The notes under the pieces are model-generated. The model saw only the letters and a list, made by a program, of their open reading frames with translations, was not told the DNA's origin and searched no databases. A program made the translations under genes and the position numbers. From the NCBI RefSeq assembly GCF_003436425.1, contig NZ_QSPK01000012.1:1-46230 (forward strand): DNA of 46,230 nucleotides, given 5' to 3'. This DNA is from Eubacterium sp. TM05-53 (GTDB lineage Bacteria; Bacillota_I; Bacilli_A; Erysipelotrichales; Erysipelotrichaceae). Numbering within the stretch: the first letter of the stretch is position 1; each line of letters opens with the position of its first letter. This document shows positions 25,042-34,522 of this stretch, in pieces.

Positions 25042-26247
25042 TTATTGCACCGCCTTATATAAAATATCTACTACTCTTTTAGAAGCATTTCCATCTTCAT
25101 GGTTATTAAAATAAAGATTAAAATCATTCAATTTAGAATAGTCATAAATTTCATTTTTTATATCCATCAACATTGTTTCTTCATCCATATAGATTTCGCC
25201 TGGAATGTCCTTATGAATATCTAAATAGAATCCTCTTAAGTCTGTCGCATATTCTTTTAAATCATACATATAGAAATAGATGGGTCTTTTCAATATCGCA
25301 TAATCAAAGAAGACGCTTGAATAGTCCGTAATCAATACATCACTAATCACATACAATTCATTGATTTCTGCTTGAGCAGGAATGGAATACAAAAATCCAT
25401 CTAATTCTGGATCATCTTTGAAGGTATTAATGATTAGATAGTGTGGCTTAAATACAACAATTGTATCTTCACCTAAAATTTCTTTCCATTTTCTAAAGTT
25501 TGCCTTCAATTCAAAAGTATATCCTGCAGAAACATAAGAATTATCTCTCCATGTTGGTGCATACAATACAATTTTTTTATCCATAGGCAACCGATACTTC
25601 TTCTTGATCGCATCACATTCTTCTTTTGTCGCATTCGAAATAAAATCATTTCTAGGATATCCTGTTTCAATCAATCTTTCTCTATTGATTTGGAAAGATG
25701 TTTGAAAAACTTTCGTACAAAAGGCATTTGGACTGATCATATAATTGTATCTTGCGACATCTACATCATAGGAATGACACATCTGTTCATAGCTGACACC
25801 CGAACGATAAAATGTGGTATCTTCACTTACATCAATATCATGAGCTAATCGCTTTAAGGGTGTTCCATGCCAAGTTTGTAGGTAAACCTGATTTTCCTTT
25901 TTAAAGATATATGTAGGTAATTTGCAGTTCACTACCCATAATTTTGCCTTCGATAAATAATAGAAATAAGGAATGCTGAAATATTCTTTTATTTCAGCTC
26001 CCTCTATATGCAAATTTTTTTCTTTATGATTCTTTATAAACCAAATAAAACGATATCCATCAAATCTTGGATCTTGTCTCATCTGTTCATAAATAGCTTT
26101 AGGATTATCCGAATAGCCACGACCATGGAACGATATAAATATGGCAAGCTTATCATCTACTTTAAATAAACGATAGGTTAATTTATATGCCAAGCGAATG
26201 CACTTTCCTGCAAACTTTTTAAATGGTCTTAAAAGTTTTATCAACAT
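25042..26247 (-). CDS. CDP-glycerol glycerophosphotransferase, TagF-like
   Basis: 401 residues, the glycosyltransferase-B-like TagF catalytic domain. Motifs in order: LQTWHGTPLKRLAHD (about 124-138), GYPRNDF, YAPTWRDNSY (about 228-237), KPHYL, TDYSSVFFDYAILKRP (about 306-321) and a C-terminal HEDGNASKRVVDIL. It transfers glycerol phosphate (or a related polyol phosphate) from its CDP form to the growing wall teichoic acid at the cytoplasmic membrane face. The basic N-terminus (LLRPFKKFAGKCIRLAYK) fits amphipathic membrane binding. Part of the leftward tag cluster. Confidence 0.87.
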   Translation of the reverse strand: MLIKLLRPFKKFAGKCIRLAYKLTYRLFKVDDKLAIFISFHGRGYSDNPKAIYEQMRQDPRFDGYRFIWFIKNHKEKNLHIEGAEIKEYFSIPYFYYLSKAKLWVVNCKLPTYIFKKENQVYLQTWHGTPLKRLAHDIDVSEDTTFYRSGVSYEQMCHSYDVDVARYNYMISPNAFCTKVFQTSFQINRERLIETGYPRNDFISNATKEECDAIKKKYRLPMDKKIVLYAPTWRDNSYVSAGYTFELKANFRKWKEILGEDTIVVFKPHYLIINTFKDDPELDGFLYSIPAQAEINELYVISDVLITDYSSVFFDYAILKRPIYFYMYDLKEYATDLRGFYLDIHKDIPGEIYMDEETMLMDIKNEIYDYSKLNDFNLYFNNHEDGNASKRVVDILYKAVQ

Positions 26248-26264
26248 GGCTATCCTCTCCTTTT

Positions 26265-28502
26265 TTACTTAAATACTTCTTCTACAATATGCTTTGACGC
26301 ATTTCCATCGTCGTAGCAACAGAAACGTTCGTAGAATTCTTCGTAACGTTCTTTATATTCTTCATTAATTTGATCAATATTCAAAATCGCATCTACAACT
26401 TCTTCACTCGTATACAATAGTGGTCCAGGAACTTCTGTATTCATATCAATATAGAATCCACGTAACTGATTCTTATACTTTTCAATATCATATGTATAGA
26501 ATAGTACTGGTCGTTTCAAGTTCGCAAAGTCAAAGAATACACTTGAATAGTCCGTGATACAAATATCACTAATCAAATAGATTTCACTAATATCATCATA
26601 TTTACTTAAATTGTACACAAAGCCTTCAAGACCTGTTGTATCAATGTTGTCTGCGATATAGTGGTGTGTTCTTAATAAAACAACATATTCATCCGATAAT
26701 TTTTCCATCATTAACTTCAAATCTAAAGCCAATGTAAATTTGTATTCCCCTTTTCCATAGTGTTCATCATCACGCCATGTCGGAGCATATAAAATCGTCT
26801 TCTTATCTTCTGGAATACCTAGTTTCTTTCTTAGGTCTTTCGCAATTTCATCTTTGTTTGGCCAATATAAAATATCATTTCTTGGATATCCATATTCAAG
26901 CATCTTGCCTTCATACATAAAACAGCTTCTAAATGTTTTCGTACTAAAAGGATTGGCACTCACCAAATAATCCCATTCTTGTCTTTGACGATAGAACTGC
27001 TGTTTATATTTTGGCGATGCAGAAGTTACTTCTTCTTGATCAAATACAAGACGTTTCAATGGTGTGCCATGCCAAGTTTCAACAAATACTTGTCCTTCTC
27101 TTTTGCGATACCACAATGGTTGTCTTACATTAAATACAAAATATTTACTAACAGCTAAATAATAAGCATATTTGAATGAAAAACGTTTTACGATTTCCGC
27201 TCCATAAGGAACTTCATGACCATCATTCAATGCCCATACACACTTGTATTTTCCTGGATAATTTTTGGCAATGTATTCATAAATATATTTTGGGCTGTCC
27301 GAATAGTTTTTAGCCATAAATGTCTCAAACAGAATCACATTATCTTGAATTGGTTTTTTTGAATAAATGTGATAATAAGCTAATTTAAATAATACATTCT
27401 TATTTTTGAAGACTCTAAAGAATTTTTTAATTCCTAATTTTCTTCGAACGCAGCTTTGTACTCCCTTTAAATCACGATTCTGTAAACAAGCCACCATCTT
27501 TTTCGAATTACGCTTATATCGATTCATCACTTCTGGACGAATGCCATCGATTGTTTTAGCAATTCTTTCAAAATAGTCTGTACGCCATAGATCATCTTGG
27601 CTGCGACGGATTCTTTTAGACATTTTAGATACAAAGTAAGATACGATCTTACGATCTAAACAAAAACGCACAACACCCTCTTCTTTTAAAAGTGTACGTG
27701 TATATTCAACCGCATCACATCTTTCATTAAAACGATTGTCATTTTCTTCCTGACTCAAAGCAGGTTCGTTAATTGGATCATTGTGTTTACGTTTTACATA
27801 AATCGCATCTTCCACTCTTAAAGCTGTATTTAGCTTTTCTAATAGAGGACACATAAATGTCATATCACTGTAATATCTGAAGTTCTCATTAAATTTAAAA
27901 TTATTTCGAACGACAAAATCACGATTATACAAATTGCCTAATACAGTAAAAGTTCGGATACCTCTACGATTATCCATTGTATAGAAAATAGCCTGAGCTT
28001 GCTGCTCATCTTTTTCGTAGGATGCGAATGAAACAAAATTAGAAAGCTTATTTAAGCGACGCTGTTCTCTTTCTTCTTGATCTTCTTCATCTACTTCCTT
28101 ATTTTCTACTTTATGAAGATAATTGGCCTTGTTGTTCCAAGTGTGATTCAATACACCATTAACCATGTCTACATCATGATCCATAGCTTTGATCAAGTTT
28201 TGTAGAGTATCTTCTAAAACATAGTCATCGCTATCTAAAAAGTAAAGGTAGGCACCTTTAGCTTGTTGAATTCCAACATTTCGACATGCAGCTACACCTG
28301 TTACACCTTCTGGCAAGGTATAAATGCGCATATCAAAAATAGAATTATATTCTTCTAATAAATCGTCAATATCTTCAGTTGGATGATCTAATACGACAAT
28401 CAATTCAAAATCTTTAAATGTACTTTGTGCTAAGTTTTGTAGACATTCTTTAAAGTAATGTTTGTACTTAAAAAAAGGAAGGATAATACTGATAGTACGC
28501 AT
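26265..28502 (-). CDS. Fusion of GT2 glycosyltransferase and TagF-like polymerase
   Basis: 745 residues with two catalytic domains. Residues 1 to about 330 are a GT-A family 2 glycosyltransferase: TISIILPFFKYKHYF, LIVVLDHP and the metal-binding DSDD near residue 91. From about 385 to the end is a TagF-type CDP-polyol phosphotransferase: VETWHGTPLKRLVFD, YGYPRNDILY, YAPTWRDDE, RTHHYI, ITDYSSVFFDFANLKRPV and DDGNASKHIVEE. One protein could add a sugar and a polyol phosphate to the same repeat unit. Similar fusions occur in teichoic acid and capsule clusters. It starts one base after tagD ends. Confidence 0.87.
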   Translation of the reverse strand: MRTISIILPFFKYKHYFKECLQNLAQSTFKDFELIVVLDHPTEDIDDLLEEYNSIFDMRIYTLPEGVTGVAACRNVGIQQAKGAYLYFLDSDDYVLEDTLQNLIKAMDHDVDMVNGVLNHTWNNKANYLHKVENKEVDEEDQEEREQRRLNKLSNFVSFASYEKDEQQAQAIFYTMDNRRGIRTFTVLGNLYNRDFVVRNNFKFNENFRYYSDMTFMCPLLEKLNTALRVEDAIYVKRKHNDPINEPALSQEENDNRFNERCDAVEYTRTLLKEEGVVRFCLDRKIVSYFVSKMSKRIRRSQDDLWRTDYFERIAKTIDGIRPEVMNRYKRNSKKMVACLQNRDLKGVQSCVRRKLGIKKFFRVFKNKNVLFKLAYYHIYSKKPIQDNVILFETFMAKNYSDSPKYIYEYIAKNYPGKYKCVWALNDGHEVPYGAEIVKRFSFKYAYYLAVSKYFVFNVRQPLWYRKREGQVFVETWHGTPLKRLVFDQEEVTSASPKYKQQFYRQRQEWDYLVSANPFSTKTFRSCFMYEGKMLEYGYPRNDILYWPNKDEIAKDLRKKLGIPEDKKTILYAPTWRDDEHYGKGEYKFTLALDLKLMMEKLSDEYVVLLRTHHYIADNIDTTGLEGFVYNLSKYDDISEIYLISDICITDYSSVFFDFANLKRPVLFYTYDIEKYKNQLRGFYIDMNTEVPGPLLYTSEEVVDAILNIDQINEEYKERYEEFYERFCCYDDGNASKHIVEEVFK

Positions 28503-28503
28503 A

Positions 28504-28890
28504 TTAACCCTTCAATTCCTCTTTCAGCTGTGTTGTACTGATACCCTCAGTTCTTGGCAAATAAACAACTTCACAATAATCCTTTAAGAAATCAAATTTT
28601 CCTTTCCAATCATCACCCATGACGAATACATCTACATTATATTTTTTAACATCTTCGATTTTTTGTTCCCAACTTGTTTCTGGGATTACCTTATCGACAT
28701 ATTTAATAGCTTCTACAATCTTCATACGATCTGTATCTTTGATCTTACAAACTTTATTTTTACCCAAATTAAACTCATCACTACTTACCGCTACAATTAA
28801 ATAATCCCCTAATTCTTTTGCACGGCGTAATAAATTTAAATGGCCTACATGAAATAAATCAAAAGTTCCATATGTTATTACTGTTTTCAT
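28504..28890 (-). CDS. tagD: Glycerol-3-phosphate cytidylyltransferase
   Basis: 128 residues. It makes CDP-glycerol from CTP and glycerol-3-phosphate, the substrate of the neighbouring TagF-like enzymes. The nucleotide-binding HxGH lies in YGTFDLFHVGHLNLLRRA (about 7-24), and the C-terminal RTEGISTTQLKEEL carries the RTxGISTT motif. GGGAGG precedes the ATG. It begins the polymerase half of the cluster, after a 80-base gap from tagH; a possible promoter (TTTCAA, 16 bases, TACAAT) is present in that gap. Its presence strongly supports a poly(glycerol phosphate) type polymer. Confidence 0.95.
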   Translation of the reverse strand: MKTVITYGTFDLFHVGHLNLLRRAKELGDYLIVAVSSDEFNLGKNKVCKIKDTDRMKIVEAIKYVDKVIPETSWEQKIEDVKKYNVDVFVMGDDWKGKFDFLKDYCEVVYLPRTEGISTTQLKEELKG

Positions 28891-28946
28891 GAGTCATAAA
28901 CCTCCCTATATAAACACTGTAATTGTAAACTATTTTTGATAAATTG

Positions 28947-28970
28947 AAAAGGAGTCCCTAAAACTCCTTT
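28947..28970 (-). terminator. Terminator-like hairpin after tagH
   Basis: AAAGGAGT (28948-28955) and ACTCCTTT (28963-28970) form an 8-pair stem on the minus strand, followed by a short TTTT. It is located right after the tagH stop and may lower read-through into tagD. Confidence 0.65.
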
Positions 28971-28971
28971 A

Positions 28972-29790
28972 TTACCCAAATAATTTTGCGATACCCTTCT
29001 TTTCTTTTTTTGGAAGTAATCGCTTTTCAAATTTCTCATCCAAGAATTTTTTCTTTTCTTTTTTACTCATAGCCTCTAACTTATCAACATAAGCCGAATA
29101 ATCATCGCAAACCTTGTCAATATCTCCCATTTCAACAAGTTGCCCACCTTCGATCCACATTCCTGTTTTACAGAATTCACGAACCTGACTTAACGAGTGA
29201 GAAATAAAGAAGATTGTTTTTCCTTCTTCATCTCTTAATTTCATCATTCGTTTCATACATTTCTTCGCAAAACCTTTATCACCAACACTTAATGCTTCAT
29301 CGACAATAAAGATATCTGGATTTAATGCGAGCGAAATAGAGAAACCTAAACGTGATTTCATACCTGATGAATATTTTTTTACTGGTTGATATAAGAAATC
29401 ACCTAATTCTGCAAAATCAATGACATCATTCGTGATTTCCTGGATACGTTTCTTTCTTAATCCCATCAACGCACCTTTTACATTAATATTCTCAAGTCCT
29501 GTTAATTGTTGATTCAATCCTGTGTTAATAGCAATCAAAGCTTGTTCTCCATTGATTTTCATGGTACCACTATTGATTTCAGAAATTCCGGACAATAATA
29601 AAGACAGAGTTGATTTACCAGAACCATTCGTTCCCAAAATTCCAACAACATCCCCTTTTTTTACTTTGAAAGATACATCTTTTAAGGCATAGAATTCTTT
29701 TTTATCTGTTTTATATTGATTATTTTTATTTCTTAAAGTATAGATTTTTGAAATATTTTCGACTTCAACAGCATATTCTTCTTTAGACAT
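28972..29790 (-). CDS. tagH: Teichoic acid ABC exporter ATP-binding protein TagH
   Basis: 272 residues. Walker A GTNGSGKST, signature YSSGMKSRLGFSISLAL, Walker B IFIVDEALSVGD and ISHSL switch. This is the polysaccharide/teichoic acid exporter type of ATPase, with a conserved KKGDVVGILG start. It powers flipping of lipid-linked wall teichoic acid with TagG. It is shorter than Bacillus TagH, lacking the long C-terminal extracytoplasmic part, and instead ends in a Lys-rich tail. Follows tagG by 10 bases. Confidence 0.92.
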   Translation of the reverse strand: MSKEEYAVEVENISKIYTLRNKNNQYKTDKKEFYALKDVSFKVKKGDVVGILGTNGSGKSTLSLLLSGISEINSGTMKINGEQALIAINTGLNQQLTGLENINVKGALMGLRKKRIQEITNDVIDFAELGDFLYQPVKKYSSGMKSRLGFSISLALNPDIFIVDEALSVGDKGFAKKCMKRMMKLRDEEGKTIFFISHSLSQVREFCKTGMWIEGGQLVEMGDIDKVCDDYSAYVDKLEAMSKKEKKKFLDEKFEKRLLPKKEKKGIAKLFG

Positions 29791-29800
29791 AAAAGCCTCC

Positions 29801-30631
29801 TTAAATCATATCGATGAATTTCTTTTTGAAGGTATACATCAAAAAGCATCCAAGTGCGAAAATCGCAAAAACTAAACACCAGAAATAAAGTGTGATTGCC
29901 GGATGGTCAAAAACATTTCTTCCATAGAATACAGCATCTCTATATCCTTGAATAATATAATAAACAGGATTTGCCTTTACAAGCTTATTTAAAATACTCG
30001 CAAATGGAACATCCGGTTTAAAATGACAATCCCATAAGATTGGAGAAAAATACATCAACATACGCATGATGGAAGAAATAAATTTCTTTACATCACGCCA
30101 CAACATAGTAAGCACAGATAATACAAGCGAAATTGCTTCTCCAAGCATAAATGCACAGAACATATAATAGATAATCCATAACCAATTTAGATTTGGATAC
30201 CATCCGCTTAAAATTAAAGTGACAAATGTGATAATCAACATCACAAAGTGATTAAACAATTCTTTTAAACAAACGGTTGCTGGTAAAACAGATACAGGAA
30301 ACTTCATTCTTGTGATGACATTTGTTTTTGAGAATACCGCAGAACACCCATCTACAATACATGGACGGATATACCACCATACACTAAATGCCACAACAAG
30401 CCACGGTAAATATTCTACTGTGATGCCTCTGTATGTCTGAGCTTTTCTTCCCCAGGCAATACCAAACACTAGCCAATATGTGAAAACTTGGATAGCGGGA
30501 GAGGCGAAGTTCCAAAAAATACCAAATTTTGAATCTCGCATATCTGACAACAATTCATATTTTGCGATACAGAAAATACGATAAACATTTGAAAAATTCT
30601 CTTTTATAACATATGAAATGCTTTTAAACAT
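29801..30631 (-). CDS. tagG: Teichoic acid ABC exporter permease TagG
   Basis: 276 residues from ATG 30631, preceded by AAGGAG at 9 bases. The longer frame from 30691 starts inside the rpoE terminator and is not used. Six membrane segments of the ABC-2 type, with the family pattern SKFGIFWNFASPAIQVFTYWLVF near the first segment and YFSPILWDC later. It forms the flipping channel with TagH. It lies just after the rpoE terminator, with no strong promoter visible between them. Confidence 0.9.
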   Translation of the reverse strand: MFKSISYVIKENFSNVYRIFCIAKYELLSDMRDSKFGIFWNFASPAIQVFTYWLVFGIAWGRKAQTYRGITVEYLPWLVVAFSVWWYIRPCIVDGCSAVFSKTNVITRMKFPVSVLPATVCLKELFNHFVMLIITFVTLILSGWYPNLNWLWIIYYMFCAFMLGEAISLVLSVLTMLWRDVKKFISSIMRMLMYFSPILWDCHFKPDVPFASILNKLVKANPVYYIIQGYRDAVFYGRNVFDHPAITLYFWCLVFAIFALGCFLMYTFKKKFIDMI

Positions 30632-30675
30632 ATAAAAATTCTCCTTAACAACTTCTAGTTTATCAAATTTTTCAT

Positions 30676-30702
30676 AGAAAAAAATCTGCATGACGCAGAT
30701 TT
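30676..30702 (-). terminator. Terminator of ywiB-argS-rpoE
   Basis: AAATCTGC (30682-30689) and GCAGATTT (30695-30702) form a perfect stem with loop ATGAC and a T-run on the minus strand. About 70 bases separate it from the rpoE stop. Confidence 0.85.
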
Positions 30703-30773
30703 TCTTGCATTCCTTCTCCTTTCCACTTTAATTCTAACAATTCAATGTGAATTTATTGTGAAAAGAGCGCTTT

Positions 30774-31121
30774 TTATTCGTTTTCTTCTTCGTCCATTTC
30801 TTTTTCTACTTCGTCTAATTCATCTTCAATCAATTCTGAATCTTCTTCATCCTCATCATCTTCATCGATTGCGATAGAATCTGTATCCATAACACTTTCT
30901 GAATACGTGTGACGTGAACGCAAATCCCAAGTATTTTGTGACATATTCAAGAAACGTCCGTCTAAAGATAAATCTGTATAGAATTGAGCAATATTATCTT
31001 CAAACTGGGTTTGATTAAATCCCATTTCCTGACTTACGTCTTTCCAAAGATCAACAAATGGCATAGCTCCATTATTATTCGTCAATACCTGATATGCAAC
31101 TTCAATCATAGACTTTTTCAT
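30774..31121 (-). CDS. rpoE: DNA-directed RNA polymerase delta subunit
   Basis: 115 residues. The N-terminal HARE-type helix domain (SMIEVAYQVLTNNNGAMPFVDLW and DLSLDGRFLNMSQNTWDLR) is followed from about residue 80 by a very acidic tail of Asp and Glu. This two-part form is the RpoE delta subunit found in Firmicutes, which helps RNA polymerase recycle and affects promoter selectivity. It follows argS with a 25-base gap, AGAGGAG being in the gap, and ends before a terminator. Confidence 0.93.
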   Translation of the reverse strand: MKKSMIEVAYQVLTNNNGAMPFVDLWKDVSQEMGFNQTQFEDNIAQFYTDLSLDGRFLNMSQNTWDLRSRHTYSESVMDTDSIAIDEDDEDEEDSELIEDELDEVEKEMDEEENE

Positions 31122-31146
31122 AATTCAATAAAACTCCTCTTAATAC

Positions 31147-32781
31147 TTACATTGATTCAACGGCTTCAACACCAATACATTCTAATGCGTTGGCCAAAAC
31201 AATTTGTGTTGCCTTTACTAAGGCTAGACGTTGTGCACTTAATTCTAAATTATCACGATCTACAACTTTACATACGTTATAGAAACTGTGGAATTTACTA
31301 GCTAAATTTTGAATGTAGTGACACATTTTATGAACTTGACGAGATTGAGCTGTTTCAACGATTACTTTATTGAATTCTTGTAAAGACTTCATTAATTCAA
31401 TTTCTTTTTCGTTTGTCAAATCTTCAAAGCTTGTTGCCAATTCAATATCCTGTGCCTGTTTTTGAATAGAACACATACGAGCATGAGCATATTGTGCATA
31501 GTAAACTGGGTTTTCATTTGATTTCTTAGTTGCCAATTCAATATCGAAATCTAAATGTGAGTCCAATGCACGTTGTACGAAGAAATAACGAGCTGCATCA
31601 ACGCCTACTTTATCGCACAACTCATTAATTGTTGTTGCGTTTCCTAAACGTTTTGACATTTTCATTTCTTCACCGTTTGATACTAAACGAACCATCTGGA
31701 TAATATCTACATGTAATTTATCCGCATCATTTCCTAATGCTGTCATACTTGCTTTTAAACGAGGAATATATCCGTGGTGGTCAGCTCCAAAGAAGTCAAC
31801 CAACATATCAAATCCACGTTGACATTTATCGTTGTGATATGCGATATCTGGAACTAAATATGTTAATGAACCATCTTGTTTTCTTAAAACACGATCTTTG
31901 TCATCTCCAAACTTTGTAGTTTCAAACCACAATGCTCCATCTTTTTCGTATACATATCCTTTTTCGTTTAATTCATTGATAGCTGCTTCTACTTTACCAG
32001 CATCACGAATGCTTTGTTCACTTGACCAAACATCAAAGTGTACACGATAACGATCTAAGTCTTTTCTAATTTTATCTAATTCAAATTTGATTCCTTCTTT
32101 TCTGAAGAATTTCAAATTCTCTTCTGTTGGTTCTAAGTATGTTTGTGGATATTCCTTCGCCAATTCATATCCTTTTTCTTCAACATCCTTACCCATGTAT
32201 CCGTCCTGGCCAATTTCAGTTGGAATTCCTTGTGCCTGACGATAACGAGCGTTTAATGATAATGCTAAGTTTGTGATCTGGTTACCAGCATCATTCACAT
32301 AGTATTCACGAGTTACATCGTATCCAGCTTTTTTCATGATACGAGCACAACTATCTCCCCATGCAGCTCCACGAGCATGTCCTAAGTGTAATGATCCTGT
32401 AGGGTTGGCACTAACATATTCCAAATCCACTTTGATGCCATTAGCTGGCTGTTGTCCATAGTTTTCTTTCTGAGCTAATACTTCAGAAATAACTGTACTA
32501 AAACGGTCTTTAGATAATGTAAAGTTCAAGAAGCCAGGTCCTGCAATTTCTACGTTAGAAACCATTTCCAATGAGAATGCATCTAATATACTTTGTGCAA
32601 TCATTCTTGGATTCTGATGTAATTGACGAGTTAATTGCATCGCAACATTACTTGAGAAATCACCGTGATCTTTATTTTTTGGTGTTTCAACCACAATGTT
32701 TTGTACATCTAAATCTAAATCAAATGCTTTTTTTACTGCATTTTGAATGGCCTGCTTTAATTCAACTTCAATTGACTGCAT
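31147..32781 (-). CDS. argS: Arginyl-tRNA synthetase
   Basis: 544 residues, full length class I enzyme charging tRNA-Arg. The HIGH-type site is SANPTGSLHLGHARGAAWGD (about residues 118-137) and the KMSK-type site KMSKRLGN near 374. The N-terminal Add-1 domain includes DHGDFSSNVA, and the C-terminal anticodon-binding domain ends with LALVKATQIVLANALECIGV. The start overlaps the ywiB end by 14 bases. The ywiB-argS order is the same as in Bacillus, and rpoE follows. Confidence 0.97.
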   Translation of the reverse strand: MQSIEVELKQAIQNAVKKAFDLDLDVQNIVVETPKNKDHGDFSSNVAMQLTRQLHQNPRMIAQSILDAFSLEMVSNVEIAGPGFLNFTLSKDRFSTVISEVLAQKENYGQQPANGIKVDLEYVSANPTGSLHLGHARGAAWGDSCARIMKKAGYDVTREYYVNDAGNQITNLALSLNARYRQAQGIPTEIGQDGYMGKDVEEKGYELAKEYPQTYLEPTEENLKFFRKEGIKFELDKIRKDLDRYRVHFDVWSSEQSIRDAGKVEAAINELNEKGYVYEKDGALWFETTKFGDDKDRVLRKQDGSLTYLVPDIAYHNDKCQRGFDMLVDFFGADHHGYIPRLKASMTALGNDADKLHVDIIQMVRLVSNGEEMKMSKRLGNATTINELCDKVGVDAARYFFVQRALDSHLDFDIELATKKSNENPVYYAQYAHARMCSIQKQAQDIELATSFEDLTNEKEIELMKSLQEFNKVIVETAQSRQVHKMCHYIQNLASKFHSFYNVCKVVDRDNLELSAQRLALVKATQIVLANALECIGVEAVESM

Positions 32782-33154
32782 ATGTCTCCTCCTTATTTAT
32801 ATATAGTACAAAGTGAAATTCTTGTTTTTCATTCCCTTGTACAAGACTGTATTTAACTTCTACACAATTTTCATCTACATCATAATGACTTGTATGACAA
32901 TCCAAATCTATTTTTCCAAATTCAGTCTCAATGTGACCTTTTGTTTGATTATTTAAACGTAGTGTCAAATTCACAATAATATCCGATTCGCTACGAATTA
33001 CCAATCCTTTTTTCCAAATTTTCCATTCAAAACGATGTGTAACATTATTAAAAGAAACTAATAAACCTTCATTACCAGAAAAGTCAATCTTAGCCTCTCC
33101 TTTATACAATGTTTGATTCGAAATTTTATCAAATAAAAGTACCTGATTTGTCAT
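32768..33154 (-). CDS. DUF1934 family protein (YwiB-like)
   Basis: 128 residues, a small calycin-like beta-barrel. Pattern features include WKKGLVIRSESDI, LRLNNQTKGHIETEFGKIDL and a YSLVQGNEKQEFHFVLYI end, as in YwiB/DUF1934. Function unknown; always near argS in Firmicutes. The ATG at 33154 has no Shine-Dalgarno sequence, and the promoter -10 lies only about 10 bases upstream, so the mRNA may be leaderless. It overlaps argS by 14 bases. Confidence 0.85.
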   Translation of the reverse strand: MTNQVLLFDKISNQTLYKGEAKIDFSGNEGLLVSFNNVTHRFEWKIWKKGLVIRSESDIIVNLTLRLNNQTKGHIETEFGKIDLDCHTSHYDVDENCVEVKYSLVQGNEKQEFHFVLYINKEETYAVN

Positions 33155-33163
33155 AGCTAGTGC

Positions 33164-33191
33164 ATAATATCACACTCTGATTTTTTTGCAA
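33164..33191 (-). promoter_or_regulatory. Promoter of ywiB-argS-rpoE, close to the ATG
   Basis: TTGCAA (33191-33186), a 16-base spacer and TATTAT (33169-33164) on the minus strand. The predicted start near 33157 is only about 3 bases from the ywiB ATG at 33154. Confidence 0.65.
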
Positions 33192-33289
33192 CAAAATTTA
33201 TTAAAAAACATAACAATTTAATTAAAATATGCCAAAATTAATCTAAAATTTTCATTTTTTTATAAAATTATACTATTTTTTCACAAGTG

Positions 33290-33316
33290 AAAACGGTAAC
33301 ACATTCCATGTTACCG
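33290..33316 (-). terminator. Terminator of the pth-mfd-rqcP-nudix-HD operon
   Basis: CGGTAACA (33294-33301) and TGTTACCG (33309-33316) make an 8-pair stem on the minus strand, followed by TTTT. A second palindrome TTTTCAC-AA-GTGAAAA (33278-33293) lies next to it. Confidence 0.8.
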
Positions 33317-33322
33317 TAGTTT

Positions 33323-34522
33323 TTAAAGTATTTCTTTTGGAAAATAAATACGCTTATTTGTTTGATTTTTCATCTTTAATAATGCCTTAACAATCTGTGA
33401 ACAACTTGATAAAGACACTAATTCATTTTTAGAATCTAACATCCATATGATTTGATTCTCATCATTTTCTGTATAAGGCAAATATGCTTTAGAATGTGAA
33501 ATAGCTTCATAATAGTAATACTCTAAATCATATCCGGATGCCACCAATTTATTCTTAATTTCTTGAATTTGTTGGCAACTTGGATCTTCGATCCACTCAA
33601 ACAAATGACGATTCAAAATTCGATTTGCGAAATCCTTTAGAATTTCATCTTTACATTCTAAGGCTTGTTGAAAACCATAAAACATTCGATGTTCATCCAT
33701 TAGATAAAAATCCTTATTCGATAACTCGCCATTCAACAATGGTTCAAATACCTCTATGTTTCGTACTTGTGCATAGCGTTTAAAGAATTGTTGAATCATA
33801 ATTTCATATGATTTGGCATCTGGATGAAGGTACACCTGCCAATACATGTGGTATCTTGCCATAATATAATCTTCAATACTGTGCATTCCACTCATTTTTA
33901 CACATAAAGAGTCATTTTTTACTCGTAAAGTACGTAAGATTCTTTCCAAATCAAAATTTCCATAGCTTGTACCTGTTTCGTAGGCATCTCTTAATAGATA
34001 ATCCATTCGATCCGCATCCAGTTGTGAACTAATCATTTGATACATCATTGGTTTTGGATGCTTATGCGTTAGAATCAACACAACATTTTGTGGAAGAGCC
34101 TCATCCTCTTTAATAAGTGCTTTATGAATTTCTATTTCAGGATCCAAAATTAAATCACAAGTCATTTGTTCATGATGTTTCTTGTGAAGTGTTTCAAAGA
34201 AGTGAGAAAATGGTCCATGTCCTAAATCATGCAACAGAGCAGCACATAAAACCTGAATTTTTTCATATTCACTTAAAGTAGCCGCAATTGAATCCACTTC
34301 TTCACACATCCGTCTTGTGATTTCATATACACCTAAACTATGAGAAAACCGGGAATGCTCCGCCGTATGATAGATTTGAAAATCCCCACCCAATTGATGG
34401 ATGCGATGCAATCTTTGAAATTCTTTTGCGTTGATACAATCCCATATCACTTGATACTTCACATGAATATATCCATGCACAGGATCTCTTAATACTTTGG
34501 TTTCATTGGTTTTGTTAAACAT
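33323..34522 (-). CDS. HD-domain phosphohydrolase (dNTPase-like, YwfO type)
   Basis: 399 residues from ATG 34522, with GGAGG 7 bases upstream; ATG 34528 is too close to that site. The HD metal site is made up of RFSHSLGVYEI (His), LHDLGHGPFSHFFE near residues 98-111 and a later Asp in SSQLDADRMDYLLRD. DPVHGYIH at the N-terminus is diagnostic for the deoxynucleoside triphosphate triphosphohydrolase-like / YwfO group of metal phosphohydrolases. Substrate in this organism unknown; dNTPs or nucleotides likely. It overlaps the end of the Nudix gene by 34 bases, so both are one operon. Confidence 0.88.
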   Translation of the reverse strand: MFNKTNETKVLRDPVHGYIHVKYQVIWDCINAKEFQRLHRIHQLGGDFQIYHTAEHSRFSHSLGVYEITRRMCEEVDSIAATLSEYEKIQVLCAALLHDLGHGPFSHFFETLHKKHHEQMTCDLILDPEIEIHKALIKEDEALPQNVVLILTHKHPKPMMYQMISSQLDADRMDYLLRDAYETGTSYGNFDLERILRTLRVKNDSLCVKMSGMHSIEDYIMARYHMYWQVYLHPDAKSYEIMIQQFFKRYAQVRNIEVFEPLLNGELSNKDFYLMDEHRMFYGFQQALECKDEILKDFANRILNRHLFEWIEDPSCQQIQEIKNKLVASGYDLEYYYYEAISHSKAYLPYTENDENQIIWMLDSKNELVSLSSCSQIVKALLKMKNQTNKRIYFPKEIL

